Shown in pieces: positions 1 to 7,560 of a DNA stretch of 16,921 nucleotides. The notes beneath the pieces were generated by a model. It was given only the letters and a program-made list of their open reading frames with translations, had not been told where the DNA came from and searched no databases. Source of the stretch: Treponema_I sp045597345 (GTDB lineage Bacteria > Spirochaetota > Spirochaetia > Treponematales > Treponemataceae). A program made the position numbers and the translations under genes. Every line of letters begins with the position of its first letter. Position 1 is the stretch's first letter. The stretch is taken from contig JAZLJW010000202.1 of the NCBI GenBank assembly GCA_045597345.1, positions 1 through 16,921 on the forward strand, given 5' to 3'.

Positions 1-2032
1 GTCTGGCAGCTTTTTTATATGCAGTATGCAGTTCTTCCTGGCTTCGGATACCTTTTTCTCCTTCATCAGGTGTTTTCTTAACCCAACTGCCGTCACTCAT
101 CAGAAGGTGGGCTTTGACAGTATCCTGCATGTATAACTGCAGCTGTTTTTTTAATTGAGCAGCATTTTCCTTATCGAGTACCGGAAAAAGAAGTTCAACC
201 CGTCTGTCCAGATTTCGTGGCATCCAGTCTGCACTTGAAAGATATACCTCATCAACTCCAGCATTCTGAAAGTAGAAAATCCGTGCATGTTCAAGATATC
301 GGTCTACAATGCTGGTAACCTGGATATTGTCACTTATCCCGGGTACTCCCGGTACAAGCTGGCATATGCCACGCACATTCAGCATGATATGTACATGCTG
401 CTGACTGGCACGATACAGAGCTTCAATTATTTCCGGATGACACAGGTTATTCATTTTTGCCATTATCAGACCCGGCGATTCTGGAGTACTGCAGGCTGCT
501 TCACGTTCAATAAGCTGGATAAGCTTCTTTTTCAGGGTTACTGGAGCCATTGAAAGCCGACTCATCGTCTGAATAGCAGAGTACCCTGAAATCATATTGA
601 AAAAGAGGGTAGCATCGGTACACATTTCAAAATTAGTTGTAAATAAATCAACATCACTGTACAGAGCTGCGGTTTTTTCATTGTAGTTACCGGTACTCAG
701 ATGCAGATACCGTCGGATACCGGTTTCTTCGCGACGTACAACCAGCAGAACCTTTGCATGTACTTTCAGGTTTTTCAGACCGAACAGAACGATAGCTCCA
801 GCTTGCTCAAGTCGTGAAACCCAGGATATGTTACGCTTTTCATCGAAGCGAGCCTTTAATTCAATGAAGACAGTAACCTGTTTGCCATTGCGGGCAGCAC
901 GTTCCAAAGCATGCACAATGGGAGAATCACCACTGGTACGGTATAGAGTCATTTTGATGGCAAGAACAGCAGAATCATCTGCAGCATTGTTCAGAAACTG
1001 TATAAGAGGCTCTTTACTATGATAGGGAGGGCAGAGCAATAAGTCTCCTTCTGTCAGCGACTCCCAGAACGGTTCTCCCTGATCCAAAGTAACAGGCCAG
1101 AAATGACGCCATTTAGGATATTTCAGATGATCAAATCCCTCAATTTTCGGTAAATCACCCAGCGAAGCCAAATCGGGAATTCCGTTGAGTATATACACGT
1201 CATCATCAGGAAGCCCAAGGCGATTCTGCAGTAAGCAGCTCAGGTTATATTCACACTGGTCATTTTTTCTGCAGGATATCTCCAGGCGTATGGGCCGGGC
1301 AAACTGTCGTTCTGTCAAAACCGATTCCATAGCATCAATAAAGCTTCCATGAGAATCTTCATCAACAGAAATATCAGCATCACAGGTCACCCTGAAAAAA
1401 AGGCAACCGCGTACAGTATATCCAGGGTACAGGGCAGTTCCACATAATGTCAGAACGTCATCAATAAGCGTAAATGGTCTGGAATCTCCTTCTCCGGGTA
1501 ACCAGATAATACGTGGAATACTGGGAGGAATCTGAAGTACACTCACGGGAGTTGCTGTTTCGGTAGTGTCCTGGGGAACCATAGCTTCCAGCGAATAGGC
1601 AACATGAAGCCGTCTATTGGACAGTGTTGGTAATGGCTGTTCTTTTTCAACACGTAATGGGGTCAGGACGGGAAACAGTTCCTGCGTAAACAGGGTATTC
1701 AGGTACTGTTCCTGAGACTTCGAGTAGTGCGAATACGGTATATACGTAATTCCCTGTTTTGCAAGACCGGGCAAAATATCCTGATTCAAAGCAGTATATT
1801 GAATCAGTGCCAGCTCATGAGCACGTCTGCTTATTTCAGCTAATGTGGCGGTATCACCAGCCCGTTTCAGACTGGCAACCCGGACCATAAAGAATTCATC
1901 AAAATTACTGGATACTATCTGCAGAAAATTCAGACGTTCCAGCAGAGGTACATCAGGATTAAGGCCTTCACTTAATACTCTGGCATTGAATTCCAGCCAG
2001 GATAACTCACGGTTAAAAAAAGGATAACTCAT
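1..2032 (-). CDS. ppk: Polyphosphate kinase (Ppk1), C-terminal end cut by window start
   Basis: Polyphosphate kinase 1 reversibly transfers the terminal phosphate of ATP to a growing polyphosphate chain through a phospho-histidine. The frame stays open for 677 codons from ATG 2032 to the window edge; Ppk1 is usually about 690-720 residues, so only the last few are missing. The N-terminal domain opens with the family motif NRELSWLEFN (residues 7-16). The segment LAIKMTLYR is a core catalytic motif. LHLSTGNYNEKTA contains His444, which aligns with the phosphorylated histidine of E. coli Ppk (His435). SIVDRYLEHARIFYF contains His582, matching the second conserved histidine (His592). The start lies four bases after the stop of the exopolyphosphatase gene, with no clear ribosome site of its own, so translational coupling is likely. 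Seen: motifs, frame and spacing. Known: family chemistry. The identification is firm. Confidence 0.95.
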   Translation of the reverse strand, partial: MSYPFFNRELSWLEFNARVLSEGLNPDVPLLERLNFLQIVSSNFDEFFMVRVASLKRAGDTATLAEISRRAHELALIQYTALNQDILPGLAKQGITYIPYSHYSKSQEQYLNTLFTQELFPVLTPLRVEKEQPLPTLSNRRLHVAYSLEAMVPQDTTETATPVSVLQIPPSIPRIIWLPGEGDSRPFTLIDDVLTLCGTALYPGYTVRGCLFFRVTCDADISVDEDSHGSFIDAMESVLTERQFARPIRLEISCRKNDQCEYNLSCLLQNRLGLPDDDVYILNGIPDLASLGDLPKIEGFDHLKYPKWRHFWPVTLDQGEPFWESLTEGDLLLCPPYHSKEPLIQFLNNAADDSAVLAIKMTLYRTSGDSPIVHALERAARNGKQVTVFIELKARFDEKRNISWVSRLEQAGAIVLFGLKNLKVHAKVLLVVRREETGIRRYLHLSTGNYNEKTAALYSDVDLFTTNFEMCTDATLFFNMISGYSAIQTMSRLSMAPVTLKKKLIQLIEREAACSTPESPGLIMAKMNNLCHPEIIEALYRASQQHVHIMLNVRGICQLVPGVPGISDNIQVTSIVDRYLEHARIFYFQNAGVDEVYLSSADWMPRNLDRRVELLFPVLDKENAAQLKKQLQLYMQDTVKAHLLMSDGSWVKKTPDEGEKGIRSQEELHTAYKKAAR

Positions 2033-2036
2033 GTTT

Positions 2037-3566
2037 TTATACCAGCAGCAGTTTATATCCAAAAATTGATTCAAAAACATCGCCTTTATCAGCCAAGGCA
2101 AGTTTCTCCAGATTACAATCCTGAGTTCCTGCTATACGGAGAATCAGGGTGTTGTCACGTATCTGACAGGTGAAGTCATCCATTTTTTGTGTATGACTGC
2201 GGTCAAGGGCATCTGCTATACGAAGTAAGGCGCTGAGCTTCAGTATTTCTATGCGCAGTGGTCGTGAAAGCAGGGGAAAGTCTTCATCATGACGAGAGGG
2301 ATTTTGTCCCCGATGATACCGGGCAACATGAGAAATAATATTCATATCGTCTTTTGACAGACCGAAAATGTCAGAATGCGCAATAATGTACTGACTGTGA
2401 AGATGATGATCAGAGGCACGTATGTACGAGCCGGTATCATGAAGAATCGCAGCAATCTCCAGAAGGAGTCTGCTGTGTTGTGACAGCCCAAGGTCATCTT
2501 CCATAAAGTCATAGAGTTTCAAAGCTGTTTTGCGGACGTATTCTGCGTGAGCTTCATCATAACGGTATTTCTTCCCCAGAGTACGGGCGGAGGCAATAAT
2601 CTGACGGTAGAATTCTTCCTGAAAGCTGGCATTGGGTCCGGCAATCAGACTCAGTATCAATCCTTCCCGAATGGAAGTATCGGTTACCAGCAATTCTCCT
2701 GCATTGGTCAGGTTAAGGAAAAGCCGGTAGGCAAGCAGACAGATGCAGAAAAAACGGGCGTCTGCGTACACAAGTGAAAAACGTGCCATACATTCTTCAA
2801 CAGAATAGGACAGTACAGTATCAACAAAGGTATTGAATGAATTTACAGGAATAGACCAAAGCCCTGGATGAATAGATTCTCCGATTTCCCGGGCAACTAT
2901 CTGGGATTCTGCACCCATGGTGATAAACGTCTGGATATGTTGAATATCGCTTTCCATCTCCAGATTGGTAACAGTATTCCCGATGAATTCTTCAAGGAAT
3001 CGGTACATATCGCCCGTAGTTCCACTGCCATGAAGTAAATTCTGTTCAATGATGACTGTACCCAGCCGAAGTGTATGAGCTGCAGCCATGCGCCCCTTGT
3101 TCAGAACCATGATTTCGGTGGATCCACCACTGATTTCCAGTATTACGGAGTCTCGGTTCCGGAAACGGGCTACTTCGTCATGTAATGCATCTTGTACAGC
3201 AAGATACATAAGACGGTTTTCTTCAATACCGTCAATGATTCTGACCCGGAATCCTGTTTTAACAAAGATGCGGTCTACAATTGTGTCTCTGTTCTTTGCT
3301 TCACGCAACGCCGAAGTTGCAATGATATGAATGTGATTAGGAGAGATATTCCAGGTAGAAAGCTGTTCCTTGAAGCGGTTCAATATCAGCAGACACTGCA
3401 TCAAAGTATCACGGGATACATATCCACTGGTGAATACATCATTACCCAGTGATACCGATGTTTCTGAATGATCAATTACCGTCCATGAAACCGAATCGTT
3501 TATCTGACACGCCATGAGGCGTATACCGGTAGACCCGATTTCAATTACCGCCTCAAGGGAGTTCAT
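2037..3566 (-). CDS. ppx: Exopolyphosphatase / guanosine pentaphosphatase (Ppx/GppA family) with C-terminal HD domain
   Basis: Ppx/GppA enzymes remove terminal phosphate from polyphosphate and, in some members, from pppGpp. The 509 residues match the long, E. coli-type architecture (513 residues). The actin-like ATPase fold has phosphate loop 1 at residues 8-17 (IEIGSTGIRL, with Glu9 where Asp is usual), the catalytic Glu region IEENRLMYLAV near residues 114-124, and phosphate loop 2 EISGGSTEI at 144-152. A C-terminal HD-type helical domain includes ILHD (374-377), HSQYII (390-395) and ARYHRG (415-420). The ribosome site AGGAAGAG lies just before ATG 3566. It sits 23 bases after the glycoside hydrolase gene and 4 bases before ppk, so synthesis and degradation of polyphosphate share a transcript. 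Whether polyphosphate or pppGpp is the main substrate cannot be read from the sequence; adjacency to ppk favours polyphosphate. Confidence 0.9.
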   Translation of the reverse strand: MNSLEAVIEIGSTGIRLMACQINDSVSWTVIDHSETSVSLGNDVFTSGYVSRDTLMQCLLILNRFKEQLSTWNISPNHIHIIATSALREAKNRDTIVDRIFVKTGFRVRIIDGIEENRLMYLAVQDALHDEVARFRNRDSVILEISGGSTEIMVLNKGRMAAAHTLRLGTVIIEQNLLHGSGTTGDMYRFLEEFIGNTVTNLEMESDIQHIQTFITMGAESQIVAREIGESIHPGLWSIPVNSFNTFVDTVLSYSVEECMARFSLVYADARFFCICLLAYRLFLNLTNAGELLVTDTSIREGLILSLIAGPNASFQEEFYRQIIASARTLGKKYRYDEAHAEYVRKTALKLYDFMEDDLGLSQHSRLLLEIAAILHDTGSYIRASDHHLHSQYIIAHSDIFGLSKDDMNIISHVARYHRGQNPSRHDEDFPLLSRPLRIEILKLSALLRIADALDRSHTQKMDDFTCQIRDNTLILRIAGTQDCNLEKLALADKGDVFESIFGYKLLLV

Positions 3567-3589
3567 GGCACTCTTCCTGTGTTGGCTTT

Positions 3590-5041
3590 CTACAGCTTAT
3601 CCACCAGAAGTGAACATCTACCGGAAGGCATAGGTAATTGCTTTTTCATTTTGTTAAGTATGTTGATGGTAAAATAGAACAGCTTCTCACTTTCCATCTC
3701 AAGTTTCCAGCCACGCACGCTCTTGTCGGTGAGGATGGTAATCAAATTCCGTTTAAGAGAAAGGTTTTCTATACCCATAATTTCAAGCTGAGGAATAATC
3801 CAGTCAACAGTCTTCTTTGGAAGACTGATTTCCAGACCAATAACATTCTCAATCATCAATGCTATGGTTGAAAGACCGGCGGTATGTACACAGCGGGTAC
3901 GAGGCCAGTTTTCTGCAGCAGGTCCACCGGCAGCAGGGGTTTCAAGAACGGCCTTGCCGGATTTGCAGGGAAGATATGCTTCCCAAAGGTCACCTTTAAC
4001 TTTTGGTTCGCCAGGGAATATACCATCAAGCAGGAAATACAGGTGTCGGATGGCACATTCGCGGGCAAGTTCATATTTCTGATATTTTTCAAGCCCTTTG
4101 AAAACCATGTAGTTAAGCGAAGGGAAAACACTACCACAATAGCCATTGCCATTCTCAGAGAAATGAGGATCATCTGCAGAAAGTGATGGGAACGGATGAT
4201 CAGTACCGAATGTTTCCGGATTTGTCAGATGAGAAATCAGGGCATCGGCTTTATCTTCGTTTGGAATTTCAGCCATCAGTGGCCAGAATCCTGCAATGGT
4301 TTTAGAGGTAAGCTGGTTTTCTTCTTTATCGATGTCGTAATAGAAGCCGGTTTCAGGATTCCACATCTTGGAATTGATTCTTGTCTTCAGTGAGAAATAC
4401 TGACGCTTGTACTGAAAGCTGATTTCCTTGTCGTTCAGAATATCCCCTAATTTTGCCATATACAACGCATTTACAGCCAGTGCACTGTTAAAGTCTACCG
4501 GATAGTAGGCGTCTTCGCGGGGAGAATTAAACATATTTGAACAGGTATGGGGAACAGCATACAAACCATTATCTTTCTTAAAGGTAGTATCAATCCAGCT
4601 CATATAATTCTGCAGGATTGGCATTATCTCCTTTACACGACGCTTGTTGGCTGATTTGTGATACTGGTTGTACTCAGCCCAGGCGAACAGTGGCATTCCG
4701 ATTCCTTGTGGATTGTCATCGGTTAATACTGGTTTTTCCGTCTGAGTGTCATACTTCCAGCGGATGGCTCCATCTGATTCCTGATGAGCGTAAAAATAAT
4801 CAAGATTCTGATTTGCCGGATAGTTGCGGTTTGAATAAACCAGGAAGAACGAAGAAAAAATAGATTCAAACTGATCAAGAATGTAAGAATCTCCTTCGGG
4901 GTATACAAAGTACCCATCAGTAGACAGCTCTTTTGTCTTTATATCTACCCAGAATGCCTCAAGCCAGTTCCAGGTTTTATCATAAATATCGACAAAGTCC
5001 TGATCGTAAAAATGAATCTTTGGAAAATCGCGTTTATTCAC
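3590..5041 (-). CDS. Glycoside hydrolase of the GH63 / MGH1-like (alpha/alpha)6-barrel group
   Basis: 483 residues with no signal peptide, so probably cytoplasmic. The sequence resembles bacterial GH63 / mannosylglycerate-hydrolase-like and trehalase-like (alpha/alpha)6 barrels: LDYFYAHQESDGAIRW (80-95), FNSPREDAYYPVDFNSALA (171-189), MWNPETGFYYDID (226-238), GYCGSVFPSLNYMVFKGL (300-317) and LWEAYLP (352-358), where Glu354 is the likely base. In relatives the segment before NSPR usually carries the general acid (MDNSPR); here it reads MFNSPR, with Phe171 in that place. The start is GTG 5041, with AAGGAG five bases upstream; an out-of-frame ATG two bases earlier is followed at once by TGA. First gene of a three-gene unit with ppx and ppk. 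The substrate is unknown; small alpha-linked glucosides or glucosyl-type solutes are plausible from the fold. Family call fairly sure, specificity not. Confidence 0.75.
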   Translation of the reverse strand: MNKRDFPKIHFYDQDFVDIYDKTWNWLEAFWVDIKTKELSTDGYFVYPEGDSYILDQFESIFSSFFLVYSNRNYPANQNLDYFYAHQESDGAIRWKYDTQTEKPVLTDDNPQGIGMPLFAWAEYNQYHKSANKRRVKEIMPILQNYMSWIDTTFKKDNGLYAVPHTCSNMFNSPREDAYYPVDFNSALAVNALYMAKLGDILNDKEISFQYKRQYFSLKTRINSKMWNPETGFYYDIDKEENQLTSKTIAGFWPLMAEIPNEDKADALISHLTNPETFGTDHPFPSLSADDPHFSENGNGYCGSVFPSLNYMVFKGLEKYQKYELARECAIRHLYFLLDGIFPGEPKVKGDLWEAYLPCKSGKAVLETPAAGGPAAENWPRTRCVHTAGLSTIALMIENVIGLEISLPKKTVDWIIPQLEIMGIENLSLKRNLITILTDKSVRGWKLEMESEKLFYFTINILNKMKKQLPMPSGRCSLLVDKL

Positions 5042-5043
5042 AT
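5036..5043 (-). promoter_or_regulatory. Start-stop (ATG-TGA) overlapping the GTG start of the glycoside hydrolase gene
   Basis: Read on the minus strand, the bases just after the AAGGAG ribosome site are CGTATGTGAATAAA. The GTG at 5041-5039 opens the glycoside hydrolase frame. An ATG at 5043-5041 in another frame is followed immediately by TGA. A ribosome choosing the ATG would stop after one codon. This may lower initiation on the leading gene of the unit, or may have no effect. Seen directly; the regulatory role is inference. Confidence 0.35.
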
Positions 5044-5110
5044 ACGCTCCTTGCGCAGCAACTTAAAAATAGCCGTTGTTTTCAAAAGGATAAATTAACG
5101 GTAACATACA

Positions 5111-5141
5111 ATATACCATATCGACACAAAAAGTGGTATAT
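5111..5141. promoter_or_regulatory. Perfect 8-bp dyad in the divergent intergenic region, candidate operator
   Basis: ATATACCA (5111-5118) and TGGTATAT (5134-5141) are perfect inverted copies with a 15-base spacer. They sit in the AT-rich 176-base region between the divergent glycoside hydrolase-ppx-ppk unit and the GatB/GatD-like fusion gene. The position and symmetry fit a dimeric regulator site that could control both directions, but no regulator gene is present in the window and no convincing -35/-10 pair was found around it. It could also fold as a weak hairpin in RNA. Confidence 0.4.
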
Positions 5142-5203
5142 ATTTACTTATACATCGTACTTTTTTGTGGGTTATTCGCGGAATTGTACTAAAAGTGTAT
5201 AGT

Positions 5204-5209
5204 AAGGAG
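5204..5209 (+). promoter_or_regulatory. Ribosome binding site that decides the start of the GatB/GatD-like fusion gene
   Basis: AAGGAG at 5204-5209 is two bases from an in-frame GTG (5212) and eight bases from an in-frame ATG (5218). Eight bases is the normal spacing, and the residues after the ATG match the start of GatB (YLEV.. versus GLEVHV), so ATG 5218 is preferred and the protein is 780 residues. Confidence 0.8.
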
Positions 5210-5217
5210 CAGTGATA

Positions 5218-7560
5218 ATGTATCAGTCCCATGTATATCTTGAAGTCAGGATGTTGTTGGCAGGTGACAAATCTGTTTTTACAGAGGATAAAAATGGGTT
5301 ATATGCTGTAGATTCTGTTATTCTGGACAAAGTTGCACTGCTTTCTCAGGCCTTGGGGTGTACGTGGGAAGAAAATGCATCATTTGAACATATAACAAGC
5401 AATATTTCAGTTCCAGCTACCTATGGACTTAAAGCATTGTCACTGCGGATTGCCCGGGGCGGATCATTGCGTGTAGCTTTTCATGGAAGGACCAAGGAAA
5501 TTGCAATTGAAGAAATCCGCATTGAAGAAGATGCCGGCCGATTAACACATACTAACGGCAAAACACGTATGGATTATACCAATGCGGGAAAGGCAAGCAT
5601 CCGTATAAAAACTGCAGACACCATGGAACTGGGAGAAGAAGGATTCATCTTTCTTGATGAACTTCGCCGGTTGGTGCAGTATCTGTCATTGTGTCCGGCA
5701 AAGGATGTAGAAAATATCATTCGGTGCAATGCCTATGCAGCACTGGCACCGTATCCTGAAAAACCCTGTTATTACGTTAAACTGCGTAATCTGAACAGCT
5801 TTAACTTTGTCCGGAAGGCAATTAATGCTGAATTATCCCGACAGGAAGAGCTTTTGACCTCTGGTCGCACGGTTGTATCAGAAAGCCGGCTGTGGAACGA
5901 ACGACAGAATATTACAGAATCTTATAAAGCCCGTGCTGCAGGAATTGCGCGGCAGTTTGAACCGTTGCAGGATACTCAGTCTGTGCATTATACCTGTCCT
6001 CAGGATGTAATGGGACTGGTTGAATTACCTTCTCAGCGGGTAAACCGGATTTCCAGGGAATATGACATATCTTTGACCCGTTCCCGGAATATCTGTGATC
6101 AGAAAGAACGCGCAGATTTCTATGAACAGGTGGTTGCCTGTGGTGCAAACTCAAGGGATGCAGCACATTGGCTGACTACCGAAGTTATCAAACTGGAAAA
6201 GATGTATGGATTCCGCAAAGTATATGATAATCTTAGCGCACAGTATTTTGCCCGTATCATGATACTGCTGAGCGGAAAAACCATTCATAGTGCCATTGCC
6301 AAGCAACTGCTGGCTCAAACCGCAGAAACCGGGTGTAATCCTGATGATATTATCAGTCAGAATCATCTGCTGGAAATTACCGACGAAAAAACATTGCTTC
6401 CACTTATCCGGCACGTTCTTGATACCAATAAAACAGAAGTAGAAAAGCTTGCACAGGGTGACATGGCACCTCTGGAATATTTTACCGGCGTAATCATGAA
6501 AAAGACCGGTGGAATGGCAAATCCGCAGGTAGTAAAAGGCCTGATAAAGAAAGAACTGAATATCAGTGTAGTATATATTCTTCCTCAAGGTGGTGCTATG
6601 TGTGGGCATCGGCTGGAAGATGGATCCATTGCAGTACAGGAAGGTAAAATTCATTTTCCCGCCCTTGATTCTGTTGGATCAGGCGTGCGGTATCAGGTTG
6701 TTCCCATGAAGCCAATAATGAGTGAAGAACTTGAACCGGGTGATTGGGGACCGCTTATTTCAGAAATAGCCAGCCGTATTCAGGCAGGAACTGCAAACGG
6801 CATTGTTATTCCCCATGGAACTGATACGTTAAGTTATACCGCGGCCTTGTTATTCTGGCTTTTCAGCGATTCCGGCGTTCCGATTGTCATAACTGCATCT
6901 TCTACAACACCTGATGAGTCATCTGAATCTGCAGATAATATGCGCATGTCAATTTCGGTTGCCTGTGAAAAATCAAATGGTGTGTATGTTGTGTTTGGTG
7001 GCAAAGTACTATCACCGTTAAACCTGAAATTTCTCAGACCTGATGACAGTGGTTTTGTTAACTGGAATTTAAAGGAACCGGTTTTTGTTTCTGACGGACC
7101 ATTAGCAAAGCAGGTTGCCGGTATCAGTGAAGAATTGGATCCATTTGTATTGAAACAGCTGTTGCAGACTGCAAGCGACGAAATGATTCCTCTGGCGGTT
7201 TATCCGGGATTAAAGGCAGAACGCTATGCAAGTCTTATTGATGACGGTGTATCAAGCTTTATTCTGGAATTATATGCTGCAGGAACAGGAAACATGCGTG
7301 GAAGCGATTATTCCCTGAAGCCGCTGCTGCTGAAAGGGCGTAAAAAGGAATGTCATTTTTACTGTACCTCTCAGCAGGAGTCTTCGCTGGTTCTTTCAGA
7401 TTATTCAACCAGTCACCGGGTATGGCGTGAAGGTGCCATTCCTATGGGACGACTGACTACCGAATCAGTAGTTGCGCTGTATTATGCGGCTTCCCTTATG
7501 TGTGATACCCATGAAGAAACTGATCAGTGTATGGAAACATACGCTGAATTATACCGTTAG
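5218..7560 (+). CDS. Fusion of a GatB/GatE-like domain and a GatD/type I asparaginase-like domain, probably catalytically altered
   Basis: 780 residues, not a standard gene. Residues 1-452 align along their length with GatB, the tRNA-binding and kinase subunit of tRNA-dependent amidotransferases: LEV at 8-10, IEEDAGRLTH at 102-111, KLRNLNSFNFVRKAI, SESRLWNE, the helical domain (AAHWLTTEV), and the YqeY-type tail ending MKKTGGMANPQVVKGLIKKEL. Residues 453-780 align with GatD / type I asparaginase: QGGAMCG (457-463), Ser502, HGTDT (533-537) and Lys604. Hallmark residues are changed. The GatB His12 position is Arg11, the LLEIV glutamate is Arg129, RCD is RCN (Asn171), the YFYPD.P..YQIS block is absent, and the first asparaginase threonine is Ala460, whereas Thr535, Asp536 and Lys604 remain. 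No signal peptide, so cytoplasmic. Archaeal GatDE is the nearest known pairing of these folds. It may be a tRNA- or amino-acid-binding pseudoenzyme, or catalyse something different; function unknown. Confidence 0.8.
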   Translation: MYQSHVYLEVRMLLAGDKSVFTEDKNGLYAVDSVILDKVALLSQALGCTWEENASFEHITSNISVPATYGLKALSLRIARGGSLRVAFHGRTKEIAIEEIRIEEDAGRLTHTNGKTRMDYTNAGKASIRIKTADTMELGEEGFIFLDELRRLVQYLSLCPAKDVENIIRCNAYAALAPYPEKPCYYVKLRNLNSFNFVRKAINAELSRQEELLTSGRTVVSESRLWNERQNITESYKARAAGIARQFEPLQDTQSVHYTCPQDVMGLVELPSQRVNRISREYDISLTRSRNICDQKERADFYEQVVACGANSRDAAHWLTTEVIKLEKMYGFRKVYDNLSAQYFARIMILLSGKTIHSAIAKQLLAQTAETGCNPDDIISQNHLLEITDEKTLLPLIRHVLDTNKTEVEKLAQGDMAPLEYFTGVIMKKTGGMANPQVVKGLIKKELNISVVYILPQGGAMCGHRLEDGSIAVQEGKIHFPALDSVGSGVRYQVVPMKPIMSEELEPGDWGPLISEIASRIQAGTANGIVIPHGTDTLSYTAALLFWLFSDSGVPIVITASSTTPDESSESADNMRMSISVACEKSNGVYVVFGGKVLSPLNLKFLRPDDSGFVNWNLKEPVFVSDGPLAKQVAGISEELDPFVLKQLLQTASDEMIPLAVYPGLKAERYASLIDDGVSSFILELYAAGTGNMRGSDYSLKPLLLKGRKKECHFYCTSQQESSLVLSDYSTSHRVWREGAIPMGRLTTESVVALYYAASLMCDTHEETDQCMETYAELYR

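Noticed and set aside
5198..5203. TATAGT as a -10 box for the fusion gene
   Set aside because: It touches the ribosome site, so a transcript from it would lack the leader that AAGGAG needs; no matching -35 element at the right distance.
5212..5217. GTG 5212 as start of the fusion gene
   Set aside because: Only two bases from AAGGAG; ATG 5218 in the same frame has the proper eight-base spacing and begins where the GatB similarity begins.
5218..6572. Calling the N-terminal half an ordinary gatB
   Set aside because: Key GatB residues are replaced, gatA and gatC are absent and the protein continues into an asparaginase-like domain.
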